DNA from: Micromonospora sp. WMMD812
GTDB lineage: Bacteria > Actinomycetota > Actinomycetes > Mycobacteriales > Micromonosporaceae
Direction of reading: 5' to 3'
Assembly (NCBI RefSeq): GCF_027497215.1
Contig: NZ_CP114904.1
Span: 3,060,001-3,124,000, forward strand
Length of the DNA stretch: 64,000 nt
The position numbers and the translations under genes are program-made. Below the pieces are notes generated by a model. That model worked only from the letters and a program-made list of their open reading frames with translations. It did not search any database and had not been told where the DNA came from. This document shows, piece after piece, positions 1 through 10,397 of this stretch; position 1 is the first letter of the stretch; each line of letters starts with the position of its first letter.

Positions 1-71
1 ACGACCGTGTCGATCTCGCGATCGGCGACGGCGACCCGCAGTTGTTCCAGTGTGAGCGGCGCTCTCCTCAT
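1..71 (-). CDS. glutamine synthetase family protein (5' end only)
   Basis: The first 23 codons of a minus-strand gene run off the left edge. The peptide begins MRRAPLTLEQLRVAVADREI and continues with DTV, which resembles the N-terminus of glutamine-synthetase-like enzymes of the GlnA3/GlnA4 (gamma-glutamylpolyamine or ethanolamine synthetase) type. The catalytic domain is outside the window, so function rests on this short match and on the adjacent amino acid permease, a pairing common in actinobacterial amine catabolism clusters. The start is the ATG at 71-69. Family assignment is tentative. Confidence 0.5.
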   Translation of the reverse strand, partial: MRRAPLTLEQLRVAVADREIDTV

Positions 72-126
72 CCGCGGGCCTCCATCACCAAGGTCTACTG
101 GCAAACCGGATCACCGTCAATGCCCC

Positions 127-161
127 GGACGCGCCGCCCGGGAAACCCGGGCGGCGCGTCC
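127..161 (-). terminator. intrinsic terminator of the permease gene
   Basis: A perfect 16-bp inverted repeat (127-142 and 146-161) closes on a 3-base AAA loop. It begins 5 bp beyond the stop codon of the amino acid permease. There is no U-tract, as is usual in very GC-rich actinomycetes. Confidence 0.8.
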
Positions 162-166
162 CCAGG

Positions 167-1759
167 TCAGGCGGGCGTGTCGGCCGGCGCGCCGTCCGCG
201 GCGGTCCGGGGCCCGGGAACGTCGACGGTCCGTCGAGGGCCGGTAAACCACTTCCGGGCCGAGGCGTACCACCAGACGGCGACCAGCAGGAGCACCCCGC
301 CCACGGCGATCGGCGCGTAGTTCACGGCCGACCACGTGAAGTCGGGATCGCCGGGCACACCGGCGGGCACGATCGGCAGCACGAAGTAGATCGAGATGAC
401 CGCGATCTCGATCACCGCGATCCAGCCGAGGAGCTTGTACCGCCGCCCCAGCGTCCACGGACCGGGAACGAACCGGTCGCCCATCCGCAGCCGCAGCGCG
501 ATCGGGATGAGGAACGACAGGTAGAGCCCGATCACCGCGACCGAGACGACGGCGTAGAAGGCGACCGGGATGCCGGCCGGGCTCTCGTAGAGCGCCGGCA
601 GGGTGAGCACGAGCCCCGCCACCGTCGCCGCGATGATCGCGTTGACCGGGGTGCCGTTGCGGTCCACCCGGGACCAGAGCCGCCAGCCCGGCACCGCCCG
701 GTCCCGGCTGAACGCGTACGCCATCCGGCTCATCGAGGTCACGCAGCTCATGCCGCAGAAGAACTGCCCGATGGTGGAGATGATGATGACCGTCTTGAAG
801 AAGAACGGGGTCAGCGCGGTCTCGAAGATCGCGCCGGAGAAGCCGCCGGCGGCGTTGACCGCCTCCACGTCGGTGGCCGCGAAGAGGAACGCCAGCAGGA
901 GGATCCAGCCGCCGATCGCGGAGTAGAAGATGGACCGCCAGAGGCCGCGGGCGGCGGCCTGGGAGGCGCCCCGGGTCTCCTCCGAGACGTGCGCGCAGGC
1001 GTCGAACCCGGTGATCGTGTACTGGGTGAGCAGGAAGCCCAGCGGCAGCACGTAGAACCAGAAGGTCAGCCCGCCGGTGTCGCCGTCGGCGAACCCGGAG
1101 TTGTTGAACCGCTCGGTGAAGACGAACTGGAAGCTCTGGTGCCGGTCCGGGACCAGGAGCAGGATGGCCACCACGGCGGCCGCGCCGGCCACGTGCCACC
1201 AGACCGAGACGTTCTGGAGCACGTCGATGATCCGGTGCCCGAAGATGTTGATCAGCCCGTGCAGGGCCAGGATGATCACGAAGAGCAGGAACGCCTGCCG
1301 GAGGGTGCCCTCCCAGCCGTCGAAGAGCGCCGACAGGGTGAGGTTGAGGAAGGTGGCGCAGCCGTAGTCCACCGACGCGGTGACAGCGACCAGCCCGATC
1401 AGGTTGAGCCAGCCCGTGAACCAGCCGTGCACCGGCCGGCCCATCTTCGCGGCCCACCAGTAGATGCCGCCGGCGGTCGGGTAGGCGGACACCAGCTCCG
1501 CCAGGCAGAAGCCGATGATCAGGATGAACAGCGAGATCAGTGGCCAGCCCCAGGACACGGCGACCGGGCCACCGTTGTTCCACGCCTGGCCGAACGTGGT
1601 GAAGCAGCCGGCCAGGATCGAGATGATCGAAAAGGAGATCGCGAAGTTGGAGAAGCCGCTCCATTTGCGGTGGAGCTCCTGTTTGTAGCCGAGTTCGGCG
1701 AGCCGTCGGGCGTCGTCGTCCATCGGTTGCTCGGCGGTCGGCGCGGGCGTCGTGGCCAC
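167..1759 (-). CDS. APC-superfamily amino acid permease
   Basis: A 530-residue integral membrane protein with about 12 hydrophobic segments. It has the hallmarks of the APC amino acid/GABA/choline permease group: LGYKQELHRKWSGFSNFAIS near the N-terminus, a helix 1 with GCFTTFGQAWNNGG, and GFDACAHVSEETRGA between helices 6 and 7. It probably imports an amino acid or amine by cation coupling at the plasma membrane. The start is the GTG at 1759, preceded by a strong GAGGAGGTG ribosome site. Together with the glutamine-synthetase-like gene downstream it suggests uptake and gamma-glutamylation of an amine substrate. Substrate identity is inferred from context only. Confidence 0.85.
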   Translation of the reverse strand: MATTPAPTAEQPMDDDARRLAELGYKQELHRKWSGFSNFAISFSIISILAGCFTTFGQAWNNGGPVAVSWGWPLISLFILIIGFCLAELVSAYPTAGGIYWWAAKMGRPVHGWFTGWLNLIGLVAVTASVDYGCATFLNLTLSALFDGWEGTLRQAFLLFVIILALHGLINIFGHRIIDVLQNVSVWWHVAGAAAVVAILLLVPDRHQSFQFVFTERFNNSGFADGDTGGLTFWFYVLPLGFLLTQYTITGFDACAHVSEETRGASQAAARGLWRSIFYSAIGGWILLLAFLFAATDVEAVNAAGGFSGAIFETALTPFFFKTVIIISTIGQFFCGMSCVTSMSRMAYAFSRDRAVPGWRLWSRVDRNGTPVNAIIAATVAGLVLTLPALYESPAGIPVAFYAVVSVAVIGLYLSFLIPIALRLRMGDRFVPGPWTLGRRYKLLGWIAVIEIAVISIYFVLPIVPAGVPGDPDFTWSAVNYAPIAVGGVLLLVAVWWYASARKWFTGPRRTVDVPGPRTAADGAPADTPA

Positions 1760-2073
1760 TGCACACCTCCTCGAGGCGATTCCCCGGTGCGAGTGGGCAA
1801 AGTGTCGTCCCCGTCGATCAAGGTGGTCAATACATCCCGCGTGGGAATCTCATCGCCGCCCGGGCTAATTCCGTTGCCGGAGCGGGCCCGCGGACCGCAT
1901 CCTTGACCCTGTGACCAGGCCCGATCGCGACGGGCCGCCGCCGGGCGCTCGGCAACGCCCGGCCCGCGTCGGCGCGGGGTGTCCACCTCTCTCTCACCCG
2001 TACGGCTACCGCCGTATCCGACGGACACCCCGCGCCGACACCCGACGCGGCCGCCGCGCCGCGACGGCGACGG
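1760..2073. promoter_or_regulatory. intergenic region with candidate permease promoter
   Basis: This 314-bp stretch has no credible gene. On the minus strand TTGACC (1830-1825) and GACACT (1806-1801) are separated by 18 bp and make a plausible -35/-10 pair for the permease, about 40 bp upstream of its start. The distal part contains a long inverted repeat annotated separately. Confidence 0.4.
1968..2039. terminator. 17-bp inverted repeat with inner hairpin
   Basis: Perfect 17-bp arms (1968-1984 and 2023-2039) enclose a 38-base spacer. The spacer has its own 6-bp hairpin (2001-2006 with 2011-2016, loop TACC). It lies 34 bp beyond the stop of the DUF456 gene, so it most simply acts as its terminator. 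The cruciform geometry is unusual for a simple terminator. Confidence 0.55.
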
Positions 2074-2583
2074 TCACGTCAGCAGCAGCCCGGCCACCCA
2101 GATCGCCGCGATCACCAGGCCGGCGCCGAACTCCACGAGCATCGACAGCCCGGCTGCCTTCAGCGCCTGCACGGTGGCGGGCCAGGCGAGGCGGTTGTCG
2201 CCGAGCCGCAGCCGCTCGGCCGCCCACACCCCGCCGACGAAGCCGATCACCAGCCCGACGACGGGGATGACGAAGAACCCGATGATCCCCAGCACGCCCC
2301 CGGCCAGCAGGGAGGAGGTCGGCACCCCGGTGCGTTTCAGGTTCCGCCCCGGCCAGAGGTACTTCACCACGACCCCGCCGAGGGCGACGAGTGTCGCGGC
2401 GGCGAGCACCACCCAGCGGCCGGCGCCGGCCGCGCCGAACACCGCCCAGAGCAGCACTCCGCCCCAGCACAGCGGCAGCGCCGGCAGGCCGGGCACCACC
2501 ACGCCGGCCAGCCCGGCCAGGATCGCCAGCGCGGCCACCACCGTGACCAGGGCCTCCGTGTCGGTCGCGCTCACCTGAGCCAC
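2074..2583 (-). CDS. DUF456 family membrane protein
   Basis: A 169-residue, very hydrophobic protein with about five membrane segments and glycine-rich helices (VVVPGLPALPLCWGGVLLW and GFFVIPVVGLVIGFVGG). This is the pattern of the DUF456 family, small bacterial inner membrane proteins of unknown role. The GTG start at 2583 has AAGGGG upstream. A short perfect hairpin (2598-2618) sits just before the gene. It is monocistronic as far as can be seen, and no substrate or partner is suggested by the neighbours. Confidence 0.75.
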   Translation of the reverse strand: MAQVSATDTEALVTVVAALAILAGLAGVVVPGLPALPLCWGGVLLWAVFGAAGAGRWVVLAAATLVALGGVVVKYLWPGRNLKRTGVPTSSLLAGGVLGIIGFFVIPVVGLVIGFVGGVWAAERLRLGDNRLAWPATVQALKAAGLSMLVEFGAGLVIAAIWVAGLLLT

Positions 2584-2597
2584 CGCCCCTTCCGCGT

Positions 2598-2618
2598 GTC
2601 GCCCCGGCTAGGGGCGAC
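2598..2618. promoter_or_regulatory. 8-bp hairpin upstream of the DUF456 gene
   Basis: GTCGCCCC (2598-2605) and GGGGCGAC (2611-2618) pair perfectly around a 5-base loop, 15 bp before the DUF456 start codon. It could be a 5'-UTR structure or an operator. No function can be assigned. Confidence 0.35.
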
Positions 2619-2632
2619 CTCATGTACCGGCT

Positions 2633-2701
2633 GTCCTTCGGAGCTGAGTCGTTTGTGCCATCGCTACCCCTGAGTCGTTGACGACGTCAGCTCCGAAGGA
2701 C
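2633..2701. terminator. 15-bp inverted repeat downstream of the GGDEF/EAL gene
   Basis: Perfect 15-bp arms (2633-2647 and 2687-2701) extend inward by GTCGT/ACGAC with one bulged base. The decamer CTGAGTCGTT also occurs twice inside the element. It lies 70 bp past the GGDEF/EAL stop codon and probably terminates that operon. Its size resembles the dispersed palindromes found elsewhere in the window, but it lacks their TGATCA ends. Confidence 0.55.
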
Positions 2702-2771
2702 GCGAAACCGCCGTGCCCACTCCTCGTCAGCCGAGCATCCGCCATTCGCGCCCGGTCGACTACCCGCCCGC

Positions 2772-4952
2772 TCAGGCCTCGCGCTCACGCGACCCACCCT
2801 CCGTCCCGGAGAGCCGCGCGGAGATCCCCTCGGCCGGGACCGGCGCCCCGAAGTAGCGCCCCTGCCCGGTGTCGCAGCGCAGCGCGCGCAGCCGTTCGGC
2901 CTGCACCCCGGTCTCCACCGCCTCGGCGGTGACCCAGAGTTCGAGCGCATGCGCCAGCCGGACCAGCGCGTCCACGATCCGCTCGTCCCGGTGGTCGACC
3001 GCCGCCTCCGGGCCGTCGCCCCGGATCCCCTCGACGAACGGGCCGGCCAGCTTCAGACAGTGGATCGGCAGCCGGCGCAGGTACGCGAGGTTCGAGTAGC
3101 CGGTGCCGAAGTCGTCGATGGCGAGCCGTACGCCGAGGCCGGCCAGCCGGTGCAGCGAGCGCAGCGGCTCCCCCGCGGTGCCCATCACCGCGCTCTCGGT
3201 CAGCTCCAGTTGCAGCAGCTCCGCCGGGAGCCCGCTGGACGCCAGCGCGTCCGAGACCGTGTCCACGATGGCCGGATCCTCGGCCTGCCGGGCGGCGAGG
3301 TTCACGCTGACCACCAACTGGGCGTCCGGGAAGCGCCGCCGCCACTCCTCGGCGTCCCGGCACGCCTGCCGGAGCACCCACTCACCGAGTCTGACGATCA
3401 GCCCGGTCTCCTCGGCGAGCCCGATGAACCGGTCCGGGCCGAGCAGCCCCAGCTCCGGATGCTGCCACCGGACGAGCGCCTCGACCGCGAGCATGCTGCC
3501 CTCCAGCAGCGACACGATCGGCTGGTACCGCAGCACGAACTCACCCCGGTCCAGCGCGACCGGCAGGCTGGCGGCCAGCGACGACCGGGCGATGTCGCGG
3601 GCGCTGCGCTCCGGGTCGTAGACCGCCCAGCGGCCGCGCCCCTCGGCCTTCGCCCAGTAGAGCGTGGTGTCCGCGGCCTTCATCAGCTCGGACGCGCTGG
3701 TCTCGCCGGCCGGGCCCTCGACGATGCCGACGCTCGCCGAGACGGCGAGCTGCTGATCCCCGACGTGCACCGGCGCGGAGACCGCGGCCAGCGCCGCCTC
3801 CGCCACGGCCACCGCGTCGTCGAGCCCGTCGCCGCCGTCGACCAGGATGACGAACTCGTCGCCACCCATCCGCGCGACCAGGTGGCCATGGTCGGCGACG
3901 CAGTCGGCGAGCCGCCGGGCGATCATGACCAGCAGCCGGTCGCCGAGGTCGTGCCCGAGGCTGTCGTTGATCGCCTTGAACCCGTCCAGGTCGAGGAAGC
4001 AGATCCCGACCCGACGGCCGGGATCGGCGGAGTCGAGGACCCTACCCAGGGTCTCGAAGAAGAGCGTCCGGTTGGGCAACCCCGTGAGCGGGTCGTGCAG
4101 CGCCTGGAATCGCAGCCGCTGCTGGAGCGCGTACCGCTCGGTGATGTCCTCGATCATGGCCACGGTGAAGCGCGGCCGGCCGTCGTCGTGCCGGATCAGC
4201 GACACGGCCAGGTCGGTCCAGAGGGAGCTGCCGTCCTTGCGGTGGTAGCGCTTCTGCACCCGCACCGAGTCCTGCTTGCCCTCGGTCAGCTCCTGGTAGA
4301 GCCCCCACATGCCGGCGGCGTCATCGGCGTGGAAGAGCGACGCCACATTGATCCGGCGCAGCTCCTCGGCCGAGTAGCCGAGCATGTCCGCGAACGACTG
4401 GTTGACGTCGATGATCCGCCCGTCGATCCCGGCGATGCCGATGCCGATCGCGGCGCCGGTGAAGACCGCCCGGAACCGTGCCTCGCTGTCCCGCAGGGCC
4501 TGCTCCACCTCGTCGCGTGCCTGCCAGGCCGAGCGGGCGATCCGCTCCTGCTGGCTGAAGGTGCGGTCGCGCAGCGCGCGGGCGAAACCGGCGGCCAGGC
4601 CGCCCTGCAGGGCGACGATCCGCTCCGCCGCGTCCCCGGGCTGCCCTCTGCCGCCCATCACCCGGGCGAGGAAGTCCGCGCCGAGGGCGCGCACCGACCA
4701 CTCCAGCATCCGGGGCTCGGTCAGGTGCGCCTCGACCAGCGCCCGCCCGACGTCCTCGGCGGGCTGGCCGGTGAATGGCTCGGCCCGCAGCGCCTGCGCC
4801 AGCCGCACGGTGTGCACGAGCAGCAGCCGCTCGGTCTCGACCGCGCTCAGCGGCACGAAACCGAGGCGGCGTACCGTGCGGGCCCACTCGGCGGCGTACC
4901 CCTGCGCACCGGCGCGGCTGGCGTCGTCCCCGGTGGGGTCCGGGACGGCCAC
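2772..4952 (-). CDS. PAS-GGDEF-EAL cyclic-di-GMP signalling protein
   Basis: A 726-residue protein. Residues 1-150 form an unrecognised alpha-helical input region, about 155-275 is a PAS domain ending in VAMIEDITER, about 285-445 is a diguanylate cyclase domain with an intact GGDEF (363-367), and about 455-710 is an EAL phosphodiesterase domain. EAL catalytic residues appear intact: EAL (491-493), N551, E586, D613/D614 in IDDFGTGYS, K634, E677 and Q697. The usual D after the catalytic LK is A. The allosteric RxxD I-site before GGDEF is absent (DHGH instead), so product inhibition is probably lacking. There are no membrane segments, so it is a cytosolic bifunctional candidate. The GTG start at 4952 is only 3 bp after the methyltransferase stop, implying coupled translation. 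Confidence 0.9.
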   Translation of the reverse strand: MAVPDPTGDDASRAGAQGYAAEWARTVRRLGFVPLSAVETERLLLVHTVRLAQALRAEPFTGQPAEDVGRALVEAHLTEPRMLEWSVRALGADFLARVMGGRGQPGDAAERIVALQGGLAAGFARALRDRTFSQQERIARSAWQARDEVEQALRDSEARFRAVFTGAAIGIGIAGIDGRIIDVNQSFADMLGYSAEELRRINVASLFHADDAAGMWGLYQELTEGKQDSVRVQKRYHRKDGSSLWTDLAVSLIRHDDGRPRFTVAMIEDITERYALQQRLRFQALHDPLTGLPNRTLFFETLGRVLDSADPGRRVGICFLDLDGFKAINDSLGHDLGDRLLVMIARRLADCVADHGHLVARMGGDEFVILVDGGDGLDDAVAVAEAALAAVSAPVHVGDQQLAVSASVGIVEGPAGETSASELMKAADTTLYWAKAEGRGRWAVYDPERSARDIARSSLAASLPVALDRGEFVLRYQPIVSLLEGSMLAVEALVRWQHPELGLLGPDRFIGLAEETGLIVRLGEWVLRQACRDAEEWRRRFPDAQLVVSVNLAARQAEDPAIVDTVSDALASSGLPAELLQLELTESAVMGTAGEPLRSLHRLAGLGVRLAIDDFGTGYSNLAYLRRLPIHCLKLAGPFVEGIRGDGPEAAVDHRDERIVDALVRLAHALELWVTAEAVETGVQAERLRALRCDTGQGRYFGAPVPAEGISARLSGTEGGSREREA

Positions 4953-4955
4953 CGG

Positions 4956-5771
4956 TCAGCCGATGGTGGGCTGGTCGTACCGGGCGACGCCGCCGAACGC
5001 GCCGAACCGCTCCGGGTACTCGTCCACGTCGGACGGTGAGTCCGGACGCCACAGCGGCATGTGGACCACGCCCGGCTCCAGGATCGTCCAGTCCCCGAAG
5101 AAGCCGGTGATCTGGTCCCGGGAACGCAGGGTGATCTCGGTGTCGGTACGCGCCGACAGGCGCTGCGCGTCGAGCATCTCCTGCGGCTGGTCCTCGAAGG
5201 TGGAGTGGGAGATCACCAGGTAACTGCCGGGCGCCGCGGCGGCGCGCAGAGCGGCCAGGAGCTCGGCGGGCCGGTCCGCGTCCGGGATGAAGTGCACCAC
5301 CCCGGCGAGGAGGATGCCGACCGGACGGCCGAAGTCGAGCAGGCCGCGCGCCTCGGCGAGGATCCGCTCCGGCTCGCGCAGGTCGGCGTGGATCACCGCG
5401 GTGAGGTCGTTGCCGGCGAGCAGTTCCCGGCTGTGCGCGACCGCCACCGGGTCGATGTCCACGTAGACCACGCGGGCCTTGGGGTTCGCGCCCTGGGCCA
5501 CCTCGTGCACGTTGCCCACGGTCGGGATGCCGGAGCCGATGTCGAGGAACTGGTCGATGCCGGCGTCGAGCAGCGCCCGCACGGCCCGGCGCAGGAACTC
5601 CCGGCCCGAGCGCATGGTGGCCGCCAGATTCGGCGTCATGCTGGCGATCTGCTCGGCGAGCTGCCGGTCGATCTCGAAGTTGTGCGCCCCGCCAAGGAAG
5701 TAGTCGTAGACCCGGGCGGCGCTCGGTCGGGTCAGGTCGATCTCGGTCGGGAATCCGTCCGGCATCTGCAA
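4956..5771 (-). CDS. SAM-dependent methyltransferase (PF04672/DUF574 type)
   Basis: A 271-residue protein with the signature of the actinobacterial PF04672 methyltransferase family: RPSAARVYDYFLGGAHNFEI at the N-terminus, a SAM-binding motif FLDIGSGIPTVGNVHEVAQ, the acidic strand VVYVDIDPVAVAHS, and a late ISHSTFED segment. The substrate is unknown for the whole family, which is often expanded in Streptomyces and relatives. Here it is the first gene of a two-gene operon with the cyclic-di-GMP protein, suggesting a shared signalling or developmental role (inference). No signal peptide is seen. Confidence 0.85.
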   Translation of the reverse strand: MQMPDGFPTEIDLTRPSAARVYDYFLGGAHNFEIDRQLAEQIASMTPNLAATMRSGREFLRRAVRALLDAGIDQFLDIGSGIPTVGNVHEVAQGANPKARVVYVDIDPVAVAHSRELLAGNDLTAVIHADLREPERILAEARGLLDFGRPVGILLAGVVHFIPDADRPAELLAALRAAAAPGSYLVISHSTFEDQPQEMLDAQRLSARTDTEITLRSRDQITGFFGDWTILEPGVVHMPLWRPDSPSDVDEYPERFGAFGGVARYDQPTIG

Positions 5772-5876
5772 GCTCCCCAGTTCGTCGCCGAGAGGCGGGC
5801 AGGCACCGGTGTCGGGGCGCGTGCGGGCACGCGGCGGCCCACCGACCGACCCGCGGATCGTGTGGTGTTGAACACT

Positions 5877-7082
<1,206 letters not shown>

Positions 7083-7187
7083 CGCGAGTCCTTCGGGGGT
7101 GGGAAGGGCGGGACGGGTGCGTCCTCCGGGTCGCGGGGGACGCCCGGCCGCCAGGATATCCAGGTCCGGAGCCGATAGGTTGACGGC

Positions 7188-8145
<958 letters not shown>

Positions 8146-8153
<8 letters not shown>

Positions 8154-8781
8154 GGGCGCCCGGCCCGAGCCGCTCATCACGCCCCGGGCCGCCGCCGCCT
8201 CGGCCGCCGCCGGCTGCACCCTGGTGGGCGCCGCCGCGGTGACGGTCGCCGTGATCGCCGCTCCCGGGCCGGGCCTCACCGGGTACGTCAGCGAGGCCGG
8301 CATCGCCGGCAGCGGCTACGCGCCGACGTACCGGATCGGGGTCTACGCCCTGGCCGCCGGGCTGCTGCTCCTCGCCGCGGCGCTGCCACCGGCGCTGCGG
8401 GTCGCCGCGGCGCTGCTGGCCGCCGGAGGTCTGGGCACGGCGCTCTCCGGCGCGGTGACGTGCAGCGCCGGCTGCCCGCTGCCGCCGTTCGAGCGGGCCA
8501 CGGTGGCCGACCTGGTGCACGGCGGCGCGAGCATCGCGGCCACCGCGGCGGTGATCTTCGCGATGGTCGCGATCACGCTCACCCGTGGCGCGAGCTGGCC
8601 GCTGCGGCGACTCTCCGGGATCGCCGCGCTGGTGGCGCTGCCGCTCTGCGCGGCGGTCGGGCTGGCGATGCTGGTGGTCGGTCGGGGCGCGCTGGTCGGC
8701 GTGCTGGAGCGGGTGGTGCTCGCGATCGCGGTGCTCTGGGGGCTCGCCGCGGCCGCCACGGTCGGCCTCGGCCGCCGGTAG
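8146..8781 (+). CDS. DUF998-like membrane protein
   Basis: A 211-residue hydrophobic protein with about six membrane segments, a lumenal-looking loop ISEAG/VSEAGIAGS after the first helix, and a CSAGCPLPPF loop. This matches the DUF998 family of multi-pass membrane proteins of unknown function. The GTG start overlaps the end of the hydroquinone-reductase-like gene, so translation is coupled. A redox role is only suggested by the neighbour. Confidence 0.65.
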
Positions 8782-8887
8782 GCGTCGGCCGGCGGGTGGG
8801 TATCGACCGTCGGCGACCTTGTTGTAAGGATCGTCACGACAGTCGGTCCTTCCGCCCCACGGATCCCGCGCGTAACGTCGTGCCGCG

Positions 8888-8977
8888 ATGACCAACATCT
8901 GGTGCCTGACCGTGCGCCTGTACGTCGATCTCCGACTGCAGGCCAGCGGCGTCTGTCCGGCGCAGCCTCTCTCCTGA
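8888..8977 (+). CDS. 29-aa putative cysteine-responsive leader peptide
   Basis: A 30-codon reading frame, ATG at 8888 to TGA at 8977, encodes a peptide containing VRLYVDLRLQASGVC followed by six residues. The core R-(L)-x-VDL-x-x-x-(A/S)SG/A-x-C matches the short actinobacterial putative leader peptides found upstream of sulfur and cysteine-related transport genes. It lies 37 bp upstream of the cation symporter. A -10-like TAACGT (8873-8878) is just 9 bp before the ATG, so the transcript would be nearly leaderless. I infer translation-dependent control of the symporter by Cys-tRNA supply. No obvious terminator hairpin is seen in the short gap. Confidence 0.55.
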   Translation: MTNIWCLTVRLYVDLRLQASGVCPAQPLS

Positions 8978-9014
8978 CGCTGCCCCGACCCACCAGACCC
9001 TTGGACACCATCAC

Positions 9015-10331
9015 ATGGCTCTCGCCCTGCGCAAGTTCCCCTTCTCCGCCCAGATCCTGCTCGCCCTCGTCCTCGGCGTGGCGCTCGGCTTCCTGGCCCG
9101 CGCCAACGACCTGAGCTGGCTGACCAGCACCCTCGACACCGTCGGCGGCCTCTTCGTCCAGCTGCTGAAGCTGGCCGTGCCGCCGCTGGTCTTCACCGCG
9201 ATCGTGGTCAGCGTGGTCAGCCTGCGCGGCGTGGCCAACGCCGCCCGGCTGGCGTTGAAGACGCTGCTCTGGTTCGGCATCACCGCCCTCATCGCGGTGG
9301 GCGTCGGCATCGGCCTGGGCCTGCTCACCAACCCCGGCCGCGGCGTCACCCTGGACCTCGCCGGCGCCACCGCCCCGAAGAAGCACGGCTCCTGGACCGA
9401 CTTCCTCACCGGCATCGTGCCGACCAACCCGGTCGGGGCGTTCGTCGAGGGCAACGTGCTCCAGATCGTCTTCCTGGCGCTGGTCGTCGGCGCCGCCGCC
9501 CTCCTGCTCGGCGACAAGGCCGAGCCGTTCGTGGCGCTCAACCGCTCGCTGCTGGAGATCGTCCAGAAGGCGCTCTGGTGGGTGATCCGGCTCGCCCCGA
9601 TCGGCACGCTCGGCCTCATCGGCAACGCGGTCGCCTCGTACGGCTGGGACCTGCTCGCCCCGCTCGCCAAGTTCACCACGGCGGTCTACGTCGGCTGCGC
9701 GATCGTGCTGCTGGTGGTCTACCCGCTGCTGCTGGTGGCCGCCGGCCGGCTCAACCCGCTGCGCTTCTTCGCCGGCGCCTGGCCGGCCATCGAGCTGGCC
9801 TTCGTCTCGCGCTCCTCGGTGGGCACCATGCCGGTGACCCAGCGTGCCGTCGAGCGGCTCGGCGTGCCCCGCGAGTACGCCTCGTTCGCGGTGCCGTTCG
9901 GCGCGACCACCAAGATGGACGGCTGCGCCGCGATCTACCCGGCCCTCGCCGCGATCTTCGTGGCCCAGGTGTTCGGCATCCACCTCGGCGTCACCGACTA
10001 CCTGCTGATCGCCTTCGTCTCGGTGGTCGGCTCGGCCGCGACCGCCGGCCTGACCGGGGCGATCGTGATGCTCACGCTGACCCTCAGCACCCTGGGCCTG
10101 CCGCTGGCCGGCGCCGGCCTGCTGCTGGCCATCGACCCGATCCTCGACATGATCCGCACCGCCACCAACGTGGCCGGACAGGCCCTCGTGCCGACCATCG
10201 TCGCGGCCCGCGAGGGCACCCTCGACCGCACCGCGTACGACGCGGCCGGCCGGCGGGAGCTGCTCGACCCGGCCGCCGCGGACGAACCCGCCCCCAACCG
10301 GCAGGACGGGCTGAATCCCGTACCCGCCTGA
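9015..10331 (+). CDS. dicarboxylate/amino acid:cation symporter (DAACS family)
   Basis: A 438-residue secondary transporter of the glutamate/dicarboxylate/cystine symporter family (GltP, DctA, TcyP). It has about eight helices, the serine-rich re-entrant loop AFVSRSSVGTMPVTQ, the helix 7 sodium/substrate motif as PFGATTKMDGCAAIYPALA, and the second hairpin GSAATAGLTGAIVML. The C-terminal DMIRTATNVAGQ helix carries the substrate-contacting D, R, T and N residues. Substrate may be aspartate, glutamate, a C4-dicarboxylate or cystine. The Cys-containing leader peptide upstream favours cystine (inference). A strong terminator follows directly. Confidence 0.9.
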   Translation: MALALRKFPFSAQILLALVLGVALGFLARANDLSWLTSTLDTVGGLFVQLLKLAVPPLVFTAIVVSVVSLRGVANAARLALKTLLWFGITALIAVGVGIGLGLLTNPGRGVTLDLAGATAPKKHGSWTDFLTGIVPTNPVGAFVEGNVLQIVFLALVVGAAALLLGDKAEPFVALNRSLLEIVQKALWWVIRLAPIGTLGLIGNAVASYGWDLLAPLAKFTTAVYVGCAIVLLVVYPLLLVAAGRLNPLRFFAGAWPAIELAFVSRSSVGTMPVTQRAVERLGVPREYASFAVPFGATTKMDGCAAIYPALAAIFVAQVFGIHLGVTDYLLIAFVSVVGSAATAGLTGAIVMLTLTLSTLGLPLAGAGLLLAIDPILDMIRTATNVAGQALVPTIVAAREGTLDRTAYDAAGRRELLDPAAADEPAPNRQDGLNPVPA

Positions 10332-10342
10332 ACCCGCTGAGC

Positions 10343-10375
10343 CGAGGAGGGTCCCTCACCGAGGGGCCCTCCTCG
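10343..10375 (+). terminator. intrinsic terminator after the symporter
   Basis: CGAGGAGGG (10343-10351) pairs with CCCTCCTCG (10367-10375). The stem continues inward through TCCCTC/GAGGGG to a 3-base loop, giving about 15 bp with one wobble pair. It starts 11 bp after the symporter stop. Confidence 0.85.
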
Positions 10376-10397
10376 CGTGTACCGGAAGGATGACGCC

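Noticed and set aside
10377..10397. GTG start for the old yellow enzyme
   Set aside because: It lies within the symporter terminator. The ATG at 10398 has a strong ribosome site and matches the family N-terminus.
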